Assembly: GCF_025770785.1 (NCBI RefSeq)
Contig: NZ_JANZLA010000006.1
Location: 212,109 to 276,108, forward strand
Length of the DNA stretch: 64,000 bases
Source of the DNA: Cellulomonas sp. SG140
GTDB taxonomy: Bacteria > Actinomycetota > Actinomycetes > Actinomycetales > Cellulomonadaceae
Direction: 5' to 3'
The notes beneath the pieces are model-generated. The model searched no databases, was not told where the DNA came from, and saw only the letters and a program-made list of their open reading frames with translations. This document shows positions 25,855 to 33,806 of this stretch, piece by piece; position 1 is the stretch's first letter; each line of letters opens with the position of its first letter. The translations under genes were made by a program, and so were the position numbers.

Positions 25855-26886
25855 CTAGTCCTCGTCCCAGTCGATGATGACCTTGCCGCGGTCGCCGCTG
25901 CGCGCGGCGGCGAACGCCTCCTGCCAGCGGGAGGCCGGGAAGCGGTCGGTGATCACGCCCGTGACGTCCAGGCCGGTGCTCACCATCGCGGTCATCGTGT
26001 ACCAGGTCTCGAACATCTCGCGGCCGTAGATGCCCTTGATGGTGATCATGTGGGACACCACCTTCGCCCAGTCGACGGCGATGGGCCGGCTCGGCAGCCC
26101 GAGCAGAGCCACCCGGGCACCGTGGGTCAGGTTGTCCAGCATCTCGGGCAGCGCGTTGGCGTTCCCGCTCATCTCCAGGCCGATGTCGAAGCCCTCCTGC
26201 ATGTGCAGGCGCTCCTGCGCGGAGGCGATCCGGTCGTGCGCGACGTTGACCGCCAGGTCGACGCCCATCGAGCGGGCCAGCTCGAGACGGGCCTCGTTGA
26301 CGTCCGTCACCACGATGAACCGGGCGCCGACGTGGCGGGCGACCGCCGCAGCCATCAGGCCGATCGGCCCGGCGCCGGTGATCAGCACGTCCTCGCCGAC
26401 CAGGGGGAACGACAGGGCGGTGTGCACGGCGTTGCCCAGCGGGTCGAAGATCGCGGCCAGGTCGGGGTCGATGTCGTCCGGGTGGTGCCAGACGTTGCTC
26501 TCCGGGACGACGACGTAGTCCGCGAACGCTCCGTCGCGGTTGACGCCGAGGCTCGAGACGCGGATGCACAGGTGCCGTCGACCCGCGCGGCAGTTGCGGC
26601 AGTGCCCGCACACGACGTGCCCCTCGGCGGAGACGAGGTCCCCGACCTTGACGGTGTGGACGTCGGCGCCCACCTCGACGACGTGACCGGAGAACTCGTG
26701 GCCGGGGACGAGCGGGGCGTCGATCGCCCCCGCGGCCCAGCTGTCCCACTCCTCGATGTGCAGGTCGGTGCCGCAGATGCCGGTGCGTCGCACCCGGATC
26801 TTCACGTCGGTGCGTCCGGGGGTCGGTTCGGGCCGTTCGGTCAGGATCAGACCGGGCGCCGCAGCACTCTTGTAGAGGGCTCTCAT
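25855..26886 (-). CDS. tdh: L-threonine 3-dehydrogenase
   Basis: This 343-residue zinc-dependent medium-chain dehydrogenase oxidises L-threonine to 2-amino-3-ketobutyrate. Catalytic zinc ligands are C38 (GICGTD), H63 and E64 (PGHEFSG); the structural zinc lobe has C93, C96, C99 and C107. The NAD motif [10 protein letters not shown] follows. The C-terminal [12 protein letters not shown] segment is characteristic of threonine dehydrogenases. Start ATG 26886 has GGAG upstream and gives the standard family length. The divergent spacer to 27129 holds nested inverted repeats that could regulate it. Confidence 0.95.
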   Translation of the reverse strand: MRALYKSAAAPGLILTERPEPTPGRTDVKIRVRRTGICGTDLHIEEWDSWAAGAIDAPLVPGHEFSGHVVEVGADVHTVKVGDLVSAEGHVVCGHCRNCRAGRRHLCIRVSSLGVNRDGAFADYVVVPESNVWHHPDDIDPDLAAIFDPLGNAVHTALSFPLVGEDVLITGAGPIGLMAAAVARHVGARFIVVTDVNEARLELARSMGVDLAVNVAHDRIASAQERLHMQEGFDIGLEMSGNANALPEMLDNLTHGARVALLGLPSRPIAVDWAKVVSHMITIKGIYGREMFETWYTMTAMVSTGLDVTGVITDRFPASRWQEAFAAARSGDRGKVIIDWDED

Positions 26887-27034
26887 CGCGCGAACTCCAG
26901 CTGTGAGGTGTCCGGCCGTCGTGCCGGCAACGGGGGTGGCCCGTCGTCGCAGCGTACCGACGAGCCCCGACGGGCGGCCGCGCGACGCGACGCCCGGGCC
27001 GACGCCGGCGCCCTGCTCAGCGGGCACATCCGGG

Positions 27035-27074
27035 CATGATCGGATTCATTCGAACGGCCGATCATGTCCGTTCG
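27035..27074. promoter_or_regulatory. Two interleaved inverted repeats in the tdh divergent spacer
   Basis: CATGATCGG (27035-27043) is repeated inverted as CCGATCATG (27058-27066). Interleaved with it, CGAACGG (27051-27057) is repeated inverted as CCGTTCG (27068-27074). Both lie in the 243-bp spacer between tdh (minus) and the unknown gene at 27130 (plus). They are candidate operator sites. Confidence 0.4.
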
Positions 27075-27129
27075 CGTTGTGCGCCGATGACCACCTCATC
27101 GGAACCGCCCACGCCGACGTGGAGGACCC

Positions 27130-27966
27130 ATGGCCCGACTGCCGAGCGCACGCCAGATCGCCCGCATGACGCCCCAGGAGATCGACGAGACCGCGACCCG
27201 CCTCGAGGCGCAGGTCGCCGAGCTGTCCTCCGAGCACGGTCGCACCGAGCAGATCTTCGGGCAGACCACGGGCGTCGCCGCCGCGTGGGCGGCTTCTGAC
27301 TTCCAGATGCAGCTGCTGCAGGGCAGCCCCCGCGAGCAGGCGCGCAAGATCGACGAGGTGCGCGCCTGCATCGGCGAGCTGGACGCCGAGCACGACCGCC
27401 GCGGCGGCTGGACCCGCGTCTTCCTGACGGCGGCCGAGGAGCCCGCACTGGCCCATGCCAGCCTCACGTGCCCGGCCGCGGCGGGGCGCGAGCACGTCCG
27501 ACTGCCCGAATGGTCGGGGCGGCCCGTCGCCGAGATCGCCGAGGCGGCAGGCGTGCGGGCGTGCCCCACCTGCTACCCCGGTGTGCCGTACCACTGGCGG
27601 GCCCGCGCGACCCGGATCCTCACGCCGGCCGAACGGGCCCGGTGGCAGGCGACCGGGGTGCGTCCCGTCGCGTCCACCGCATCGGCGACGCCGGCCTTCG
27701 CGGACGTGCAGGGCCGGCCCGTGCTGACGCTGGACGGGCAGGTGCTGCGCACCGTGGACGCCGCTGTCGACGAGTACGCCGGGGCCGCGGCCCAGCTCCG
27801 CTGGTACCGGGAGAACGGCCGCTCGGTCGCCGGGCTCGAGGTCCAGCAGGCGCTCTGCACCTACCTGCTGGAGGCCATCGCCGTCCATCGCGGCACCGAG
27901 ATCGAGGTGCAGGAGCACCGGCTCGAGCGCCACGTCGAGGCGCGCCTTCGTCGCGACTGGGGCTGA
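27130..27966 (+). CDS. Unknown protein with Cys motifs
   Basis: This 278-residue soluble protein is not recognised. The ATG at 27130 follows GGAGG with proper spacing and codon use is like that of its neighbours, so the gene is probably real. Residues 1-90 are helical and coiled-coil-like (MTPQEIDETATRLEAQVAEL). The middle holds two short Cys-containing stretches, LTCPAAAGREH and ACPTCYPGVPYHW, that could bind metal. The C-terminal part is mixed and ends in a charged helix. It ends four bases before the tRNA-Gln gene on the other strand. Confidence 0.75.
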   Translation: MARLPSARQIARMTPQEIDETATRLEAQVAELSSEHGRTEQIFGQTTGVAAAWAASDFQMQLLQGSPREQARKIDEVRACIGELDAEHDRRGGWTRVFLTAAEEPALAHASLTCPAAAGREHVRLPEWSGRPVAEIAEAAGVRACPTCYPGVPYHWRARATRILTPAERARWQATGVRPVASTASATPAFADVQGRPVLTLDGQVLRTVDAAVDEYAGAAAQLRWYRENGRSVAGLEVQQALCTYLLEAIAVHRGTEIEVQEHRLERHVEARLRRDWG

Positions 27967-27969
27967 CGG

Positions 27970-28041
27970 CTCCGCCCCCAGGATTCGAACCTGGACCGCA
28001 AGGCTCCAAAGGCCTGCGTGCTGCCGTTACACCAGGGCGGA
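27970..28041 (-). tRNA. tRNA-Gln (anticodon TTG)
   Basis: The reverse strand folds as a 72-nt cloverleaf: acceptor TCCGCCC/GGGCGGA, a D arm with GGTGTAACGGCAGCAC, anticodon loop CTTTGGA (TTG, reading CAA), and T arm CCAGG-TTCGAAT-CCTGG, with discriminator G. The 3' CCA is not encoded. One C-U mismatch tops the anticodon stem. Confidence 0.93.
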
Positions 28042-28172
28042 CCGACGCGAACGTCGGTGGGCAAGTCTGCCAGCCGGTGGCCTGCCGCCGGGGCGCCGCC
28101 GCGGGTGCCGCCGGAGGGGGTTCGCCCGGCAAGCCCGCCCTCCGTACAGGTACCGGACGGCACAATGGCCCG

Positions 28173-28856
28173 ATGGCCGCCGACAGCAGACGATCCGCGC
28201 GCTCGCGCATGACGGGCACGCAGCGGCGCGCGCAGCTGCTGGACGTGTCGCGGCACCTGTTCGCGGAGAAGGGCTTCGAGAACACGAGCGTCGAGGAGAT
28301 CGCGGCGCGCGCCGAGGTGTCCAAGCCGGTGGTGTACGAGCACTTCGGCGGCAAGGAAGGCATCTACGCCGTCGTCGTCGACCGGGAGATGCAGGCGCTC
28401 CTCGCGGCGCTCACGGGTGCGCTGGAGGGCGGTGGGCACCCGCGCGTGCTCGTCGAGCGCACCGCCCTGGCGCTGCTGGGGTACATCGAGGAGTCCGAGG
28501 ACGGGTTCCGCATCCTGGTCCGCGACTCCCCCGTCGCGCAGGCGACCGGCACGTTCTCGAGCCTGATCGGGGACATCGCCACGCAGGTGGAGCACCTGCT
28601 GGCCGACCAGTTCAAGCAGACCGGCCTCGACCCGCGCACGGCGCCGATGTACGCCCAGATGCTGGTCGGCATGGTCGCCCTGACCGGGCAGTGGTGGCTG
28701 GACGCGAGGAGCCCCAAGCGCACCGAGGTGGCGGCGCACCTGGTCAACCTCGCATGGAACGGCCTGCAGGGTCTGGAGCGACGGCCGCTGCTGTCCCGCA
28801 CGCCGGCGCCGGTTCCCACGGCGCGGAGCCGCCGAGACTCTCTCGACGTCGAGTAA
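28173..28856 (+). CDS. TetR-family transcriptional regulator
   Basis: This 227-residue repressor has the N-terminal TetR helix-turn-helix: RRAQLLDVSRHLFAEKGF, TSVEEIAARAEVSKPVVYEHFGGKEGIY. The C-terminal ligand and dimer domain is divergent (VLVERTALALLGYIEES, QWWLDARSPKRTEVA). Start ATG 28173 was chosen because upstream sequence overlaps another gene and a tRNA. The MarR gene follows nine bases later. A conserved clade of such TetR proteins occurs in Actinomycetota; targets are unknown. Confidence 0.88.
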   Translation: MAADSRRSARSRMTGTQRRAQLLDVSRHLFAEKGFENTSVEEIAARAEVSKPVVYEHFGGKEGIYAVVVDREMQALLAALTGALEGGGHPRVLVERTALALLGYIEESEDGFRILVRDSPVAQATGTFSSLIGDIATQVEHLLADQFKQTGLDPRTAPMYAQMLVGMVALTGQWWLDARSPKRTEVAAHLVNLAWNGLQGLERRPLLSRTPAPVPTARSRRDSLDVE

Positions 28857-28865
28857 TCTGCGGGC

Positions 28866-29420
28866 GTGCCCGACGCCGGCCCCCGCGACAACGCCCTCAC
28901 GGGCACGGGCGCGGGCGGGACGGGGACCGCGGTCGACGAGGTGGACCGCATCGTCGCCGCCTGGCGTCGCGAGCGGCCCGACCTGGACGTCTCGCCCCTG
29001 ACGGTCCTGTCCCGGATCAGCCGGCTCGCGCGGCACCTCGACCTCGCTCGGCGCAGCGCGTTCGCCCGGCACGGGCTCGAGACGTGGGCGTTCGACGTGC
29101 TGTCCGCCCTCCGCCGGGAGGGTGCACCGTTCCGGCTCTCCCCCGGCGCGCTGCTCACCCAGACGCTCGTCACCTCCGGCACCATGACGAACCGCATCGA
29201 CCGGCTGGCCGAGCACGGTCTGGTGGAGCGGCTGCCGTCGCCCGACGACCGGCGCGGGGTGCTGGTGCAGCTGACACCGGCCGGCCTGCGGACGGTGGAC
29301 GACGCGATGGCCGACCTGCTGGCGGTGGAGCGCGAGCTGTTGGGCGACCTGCCGGAACCGGACCGGGAGCGGCTGGCCGAGCTGCTGCGCACGGTGGTGG
29401 CACCGTTCGACGCCTCCTGA
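28866..29420 (+). CDS. MarR-family transcriptional regulator
   Basis: This 184-residue winged-helix regulator uses GTG at 28866. Its DNA-binding core is LSPGALLTQTLVTSGTMTNR then IDRLAEHGLVERLPSPDDRRG, the MarR recognition helix and wing with the conserved DxRG. A 35-residue Gly/Thr-rich N-terminal tail precedes the first helix. It is placed directly after the TetR gene and may be co-transcribed with it. Ligand and targets are unknown. Confidence 0.87.
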   Translation: MPDAGPRDNALTGTGAGGTGTAVDEVDRIVAAWRRERPDLDVSPLTVLSRISRLARHLDLARRSAFARHGLETWAFDVLSALRREGAPFRLSPGALLTQTLVTSGTMTNRIDRLAEHGLVERLPSPDDRRGVLVQLTPAGLRTVDDAMADLLAVERELLGDLPEPDRERLAELLRTVVAPFDAS

Positions 29421-29429
29421 GCCCGGGGT

Positions 29430-29449
29430 CCTGAGCCGAGGCGCTCAGG
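29430..29449. terminator. Convergent hairpin after MarR gene
   Basis: CCTGAGC pairs with GCTCAGG across a 6-base loop between the MarR stop (29420) and the ABC-F stop (29470). The stem is short, so confidence is limited. Confidence 0.35.
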
Positions 29450-29469
29450 CCGGGGTTCGGCGCGGGTCG

Positions 29470-31278
29470 TCAGCCGGCGGTCTCGGACGCCTCCAGCCAG
29501 GCGTTCTCCAGCTCGTCCTTCTCGTCGGCGAGCGCCCGCAGCTCCGCGTCGAGCGCCAGCACCGCCTGGTGGTCGGTCGCCTGGGCCGCGAGCTTCTCGT
29601 GCAGCTCGGTCTCCAGCACGGCGATGCGTGACAGCCGTCGTTCGATGCGGGCGAGCTCCTTGCGGGCCGCACGGATGTCCGCCTGGGACGGCGCGGCCGT
29701 GAGCGCGGGCTCGTCGTCCGTCCCGGCTGACGCCGCGGGTGTGGAGACCGCGTCACCGTTCTCGGCCGCCTCGATCGCCGCCCGGCGCAGGTGCAGGTAC
29801 TCCTCCACCCCACCGGGTAGGTCCCGCACCGTGCCGTCGCCGAGCAGGGCGACCTGCCGGTCGCACACGCGCTCCAGCAGGTAGCGGTCGTGGCTGACGA
29901 CGACGAGCGTCCCGGGGAAGCCGTCGAGCAGGTCCTCCAGCGCCGCCAGGGTGTCGGTGTCGAGGTCGTTGGTCGGCTCGTCGAGCAGCAGCACGTTCGG
30001 CTCGCCGACCAGCAGGCGCAGCAGCTGCAGGCGTCGGCGCTCGCCGCCGGACAGGTCGCGCACCAGCGTGCGGGCACGCTCGCGCGGGAAGCCGAGACGC
30101 TCCACCAGCTGGGCGGCGGTCAGCTCCTTGCCGCCGACGACGATCTGGCGGCGCTCGGACTCCACCACCTGCACCGCCGTGAGGTGCCCGATCGTGTCCA
30201 GGTCCTCGATGTCCTGGCGCAGCTCGACGGCACGGACGGTCTTCCCCCGGCGGATGCGCCCGCTGTCCGGGGCCACGCGGCCGGACAGCAGGCCAAGCAG
30301 CGTCGTCTTGCCCGCACCGTTCACGCCGACCACGCCGTACCGGTCGCCGGGACCCAGCCGCCACGTGACGTCGTCGAGGATGACGCGGTCGCCGAACGCC
30401 AGGGACACGTCCTCGACGTCCAGCACGTCCTTGCCGAGGCGGGCGGTCGCGGTGCGGGCCAGCTCGAGGCGGTCGCGGGGCGGCGGCTCGTCGGCGATCA
30501 GGACGGCGGCGGCGTCGAGCCGGAACTTCGGCTTGGACGTGCGAGCCGGTGCACCGCGACGCAGCCAGGCGAGCTCCTTGCGGAGCAGGTTGGCGCGCTT
30601 GGCCTCGACGGTCGCGGCGTTCTGGGCGCGTTCCGCACGGGCGAGGACGTAGGCGGCGTAGCCGCCGTCGTACGGGTCGACGACGCCGTCGTGCACCTCC
30701 CACGTGCGGGTGGTGACGGCGTCGAGGAACCAGCGGTCGTGGGTGACGACGACGAGCGCACCGGCCCCTCGTCCGAACCGCTGCACCAGGTGCTCGGCCA
30801 GCCACGCGACGCCCTCGACGTCGAGGTGGTTGGTCGGCTCGTCCAGCAGCAGCACCTCGTCGTCCCGCACCAGGAGGGCCGCGAGCGCCACGCGCCGACG
30901 CTGGCCGCCGGAGAGGGTGGCGACGTCCGCGTCGAGCGAGACGTCGGACAGCAGGCCGGCGTGCACCGAGCGGATGCGGGGGTCCGACGCCCAGCTGTGC
31001 ACGTCGGCACCGCCGTGCACCGCGGCCAGGACCGTGCCGTGCTCCAGGTCGTCGCGCTGGTCGAGCATCGCCACGCGCACCCCGCCGGCACGGGTCACCC
31101 GGCCCTCGTCGGGCGTCCGCGTCCCGGCCAGCACGCGCAGCAGGGTGGACTTGCCGGCACCGTTGGGGCCGACGACGCCGATCCGCGCGCCGTCGTCCAG
31201 GCCGAGGGACACGCCGTCGAGCACCCGCCGGGTGCCGAGCGCGAGGGCGACGCGGTCGGCGCCGAGCAGATGAGCCAC
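29470..31278 (-). CDS. ABC-F family ATPase (Uup-like)
   Basis: This 602-residue protein has two ABC ATPase domains and no membrane segments. Walker A motifs are GPNGAGKST (~residue 38) and GVNGAGKTT (~320); signatures are LSGGQRRRV and LSGGERRRLQ; Walker B stretches are LLLDEPTNHLD and LLLDEPTNDLD. A charged linker joins the domains, and a C-terminal coiled coil (ELARIERRLSRIAVLETELHE) matches the Uup DNA-binding type. ABC-F proteins act on the ribosome or at DNA branch points. The start is GTG 31278. Confidence 0.92.
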   Translation of the reverse strand: MAHLLGADRVALALGTRRVLDGVSLGLDDGARIGVVGPNGAGKSTLLRVLAGTRTPDEGRVTRAGGVRVAMLDQRDDLEHGTVLAAVHGGADVHSWASDPRIRSVHAGLLSDVSLDADVATLSGGQRRRVALAALLVRDDEVLLLDEPTNHLDVEGVAWLAEHLVQRFGRGAGALVVVTHDRWFLDAVTTRTWEVHDGVVDPYDGGYAAYVLARAERAQNAATVEAKRANLLRKELAWLRRGAPARTSKPKFRLDAAAVLIADEPPPRDRLELARTATARLGKDVLDVEDVSLAFGDRVILDDVTWRLGPGDRYGVVGVNGAGKTTLLGLLSGRVAPDSGRIRRGKTVRAVELRQDIEDLDTIGHLTAVQVVESERRQIVVGGKELTAAQLVERLGFPRERARTLVRDLSGGERRRLQLLRLLVGEPNVLLLDEPTNDLDTDTLAALEDLLDGFPGTLVVVSHDRYLLERVCDRQVALLGDGTVRDLPGGVEEYLHLRRAAIEAAENGDAVSTPAASAGTDDEPALTAAPSQADIRAARKELARIERRLSRIAVLETELHEKLAAQATDHQAVLALDAELRALADEKDELENAWLEASETAG

Positions 31279-31359
31279 GGGGCGCCACGGTACCCGGGCG
31301 TCGCGCCCCGACCGATCCGGCCGATCCGACCCGGACCGGACTGGACCGGCCCGCGGCGC

Positions 31360-32052
31360 TCAGGCGCCGCCCACCCAGCGGTACTCGACCTCCGGGCGCC
31401 CGGCACTGCCGTACCGCGAACGCCGCACCACCAGACCCGTGTCGGCGAGGTGCTCGAGGTAGCGCCGCGCGGTGACGCGGGACGCACCGACCTGTCCGGC
31501 GACCTCGGCGGAGGAGCGGGCCTCGGCGGCCGACCGCAGCACCCCGACCACGGCGTCGAGGGACTCGCGGCTCATCCCCTTGGGCAGGCTCGACGGGTCG
31601 TGCCCACGCAGGGTGGCGATGATCCCGTCGACCTCGTGCTGCCCGCTCGCGACGTCGCCGACCAGGCGGCCGCGGTACGCCGCGTAGCGCTCGAGCTTGT
31701 CCCGCAGCGCCGCGAACGTGAACGGCTTCAGCAGGTACTGCACGACGCCCTGCGACACGGCCGCGCGCACCACCTCCAGGTCCCGGGCCGAGGTGACCGC
31801 GATGACGTCCGCGCGATGGCCTGCGCTCCGCATCGCCCGCACCACGTCGAGGCCGTCCAGGCCCGGCGGCAGGTGCAGGTCCAGCAGCACCAGGTCGATA
31901 GCGGAGCCGGCGGACGCCAGCAGCCGCAGCGCCGCGGCGCCGTCGTGCGCGAGGCCGCGGACCACGAAGCCGGGCACGCGTTCGACGTAGGTCCGGTGCG
32001 CCTCGGCTGCGACGGGCTCGTCCTCCACGATCAGCACGCCGATGTCGGTCAT
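31360..32052 (-). CDS. CitB/DcuR-type response regulator
   Basis: This 230-residue regulator has a receiver domain (acidic pocket E10/D11, phospho-acceptor D58 in LVLLDLHLPPG, conserved Lys in YLLKPF) and a C-terminal helix-turn-helix of the CitB/DctR kind (ASRVTARRYLEHLADTGLVVRRSRYG). Its ATG overlaps the kinase stop (ATGA), and it faces the dicarboxylate symporter across the kinase, the usual layout of C4-dicarboxylate or citrate sensing systems. Confidence 0.93.
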   Translation of the reverse strand: MTDIGVLIVEDEPVAAEAHRTYVERVPGFVVRGLAHDGAAALRLLASAGSAIDLVLLDLHLPPGLDGLDVVRAMRSAGHRADVIAVTSARDLEVVRAAVSQGVVQYLLKPFTFAALRDKLERYAAYRGRLVGDVASGQHEVDGIIATLRGHDPSSLPKGMSRESLDAVVGVLRSAAEARSSAEVAGQVGASRVTARRYLEHLADTGLVVRRSRYGSAGRPEVEYRWVGGA

Positions 32053-33689
32053 CGCGCCACCTCGACGGCGACGGGCAGCCGGACGGTGAACACGGCACCG
32101 GGGTACGGCGGCTCGCCGGTGCCGCGGACCTCGACCGTGCCGTTGTTCCGGCGGGCCGTCTGGCCGACGAGGGCGAGGCCCAGCCCGTGGCCCGCGAGCC
32201 GCTGGTCCGTCTTGGTGGACCAGCCGCGGGTGAACGCGCGGGCCGCCGTCTCGTCGCTGAGCCCCGGACCGGTGTCGCCGACCTGCAGCACCACGACGCT
32301 CTCGATGCCCCCCTCGGTCCGCGCGTCCTCCACCCAGCCGCTGAACCGCACCCGGCGCGGGCCGGGCGCCGAGGCCGCCGCATCGATCGCGTTGTCCAGC
32401 AGGTTGCCGACCACCGTGACCACGTCACGGGCCGGGAGCAGGCCTTCCGGCACCGAGGTCGCGGCGTCCACCTCGAGCTCGACACCGCGCTCGTTGGCCT
32501 CGGCCGCCTTGCCGAGCAGCAGGGCGGCCAGGACGGGCTCGCCGACGGCGCCGACGACCAGGTCGGTCAGCCGCTGCGCCGCGGCGAGCTCCACCGTGGC
32601 GAAGTCGAGCGCCTGGTCGGTGCGTCCCAGCTCGATCAGGCTGATCACGCTGTGCAGACGGTTCGCCGCCTCGTGCGCCTGCGAGCGCAGCGCCTCCGCC
32701 AGCCCCCGTGCCGAGTTCAGCTCGCCGGTCAGCGCCTGCAGGTCGGTGTGGTCGCGCAGGGTGATCACGGCACCGAGCTCACGGCCCTTCCAGCGGGCCG
32801 GCGCGCGGTTGACGACGAGGACCCGGTTGGCGGTCAGCTGGATCGCGTCCTCGACGGTGCTGGCACCCGTCAGCGAGGCCGCCATCGGCGCGGGCAGCCC
32901 GAGCTCGTCGAGGCGGCGGCCCTCCCAGTCGGGGCCGAGGTCGAGGAGCCGGCGCGCCTCGTCGTTCGCGAGGACGAGGCGGCCGTGCGGGTCGAGCAGG
33001 ACGAGCCCCTCGCGCACCGCGTGCAGCACGGCGTCGTAGAACTCGTACATCCGACCGAGCTCGGCGGGCCCGAGGCCGTGGGTCTGACGACGGAGCCGGC
33101 GCGCCACCAGCACGGCGCCGAACGCCGCGAGGCTCAGCGCCACGGCACCGGCGCCCAGCAGCCGGGGCACCTGCTGCGCGAGGGCCCGCGAGACCGTGCC
33201 CCGGCTGACGCCGACGGAGACGAGCCCGACCACGGTGCCGGTGTCCGACCTGACCGGGACGACGGCACGCTCCGAGGGCCCCAGCGTGCCGGTGTAGGTC
33301 TCCAGGACGACGCCGCCGGCGAGCGCGGCGTCGATGTGGCCGATGAACGGCTGGCCGATCAGGCTGGGGTTCGGGTGCGAGTAGCGCGTCCGGTCCGTCC
33401 CCATCACCACGACGAAGTCCGTCGCGGTGTCGCGCCGGACCTGCTCGGCGAGCGGTTGCAGCACCGTCGACGGGTCGGGGGTCGCCAGCGCAGCCCGCAC
33501 CTCGGGAGTCGCCGCGACGGCCCGGGCGACGGCGAGCACGCGGCTCCGGGTGGACTCCTGGCTGCTCTGCCGGGCCTGCAGGTAGGCCGCCGCGCCGCCA
33601 GCGAGCAGCACAACCGCCACGACCACCAGCTGCAGCGTGAACACCTGCCACGCCAGGCTCCACCGCCGAGGGTCCATGCGCCGTCGCAT
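32049..33689 (-). CDS. CitA/DcuS-type sensor histidine kinase
   Basis: This 546-residue kinase has TM1 at ~14-37, a periplasmic sensor (~38-175) with RTRYSHPNPSLIGQPF, TM2 at ~176-198, and a PAS domain (~215-315). The SpoOB-like dimerisation helix has the phospho-His H339 (SQAHEAANRLHS). The HATPase domain shows NLLDNAIDAA, GDTGPGLS and GHGLGLALV. The RYSHPNP segment is a hallmark of CitA/DcuS/DctS sensors that read organic acids. ATG 33689 lacks a clear ribosome site. It is divergent from dctA, so it probably controls that symporter. Confidence 0.93.
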   Translation of the reverse strand: MRRRMDPRRWSLAWQVFTLQLVVVAVVLLAGGAAAYLQARQSSQESTRSRVLAVARAVAATPEVRAALATPDPSTVLQPLAEQVRRDTATDFVVVMGTDRTRYSHPNPSLIGQPFIGHIDAALAGGVVLETYTGTLGPSERAVVPVRSDTGTVVGLVSVGVSRGTVSRALAQQVPRLLGAGAVALSLAAFGAVLVARRLRRQTHGLGPAELGRMYEFYDAVLHAVREGLVLLDPHGRLVLANDEARRLLDLGPDWEGRRLDELGLPAPMAASLTGASTVEDAIQLTANRVLVVNRAPARWKGRELGAVITLRDHTDLQALTGELNSARGLAEALRSQAHEAANRLHSVISLIELGRTDQALDFATVELAAAQRLTDLVVGAVGEPVLAALLLGKAAEANERGVELEVDAATSVPEGLLPARDVVTVVGNLLDNAIDAAASAPGPRRVRFSGWVEDARTEGGIESVVVLQVGDTGPGLSDETAARAFTRGWSTKTDQRLAGHGLGLALVGQTARRNNGTVEVRGTGEPPYPGAVFTVRLPVAVEVAR

Positions 33690-33727
33690 GCCCAAAGTGT
33701 GCGTCACGTGCGCAGCGCCAGCCGTAG

Positions 33728-33758
33728 ACGCAATGAACGCAATCGTGACCCAGGTCAC
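33728..33758. promoter_or_regulatory. CRP-like palindrome and direct repeat in kinase/symporter spacer
   Basis: GTGACCCAGGTCAC (33745-33758) is a perfect 6-bp inverted repeat with two central bases and fits the CRP/GlxR core GTGA-N6-TCAC. Next to it ACGCAAT occurs twice (33728-33734 and 33737-33743) at a 9-bp period. The site is nearly centred between the divergent starts 33689 and 33807. It may bind a CRP homologue or the local response regulator. Confidence 0.5.
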
Positions 33759-33806
33759 CATCCGTACGAGCCTCGGGGCACCAGACCCCAGCCCCGGAGG
33801 TTCATG

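Noticed and set aside
31311..31355. GACCG/GATCCG-rich stretch between ABC-F and response regulator as an iteron origin
   Set aside because: The units are irregular and short, with no initiator gene nearby.
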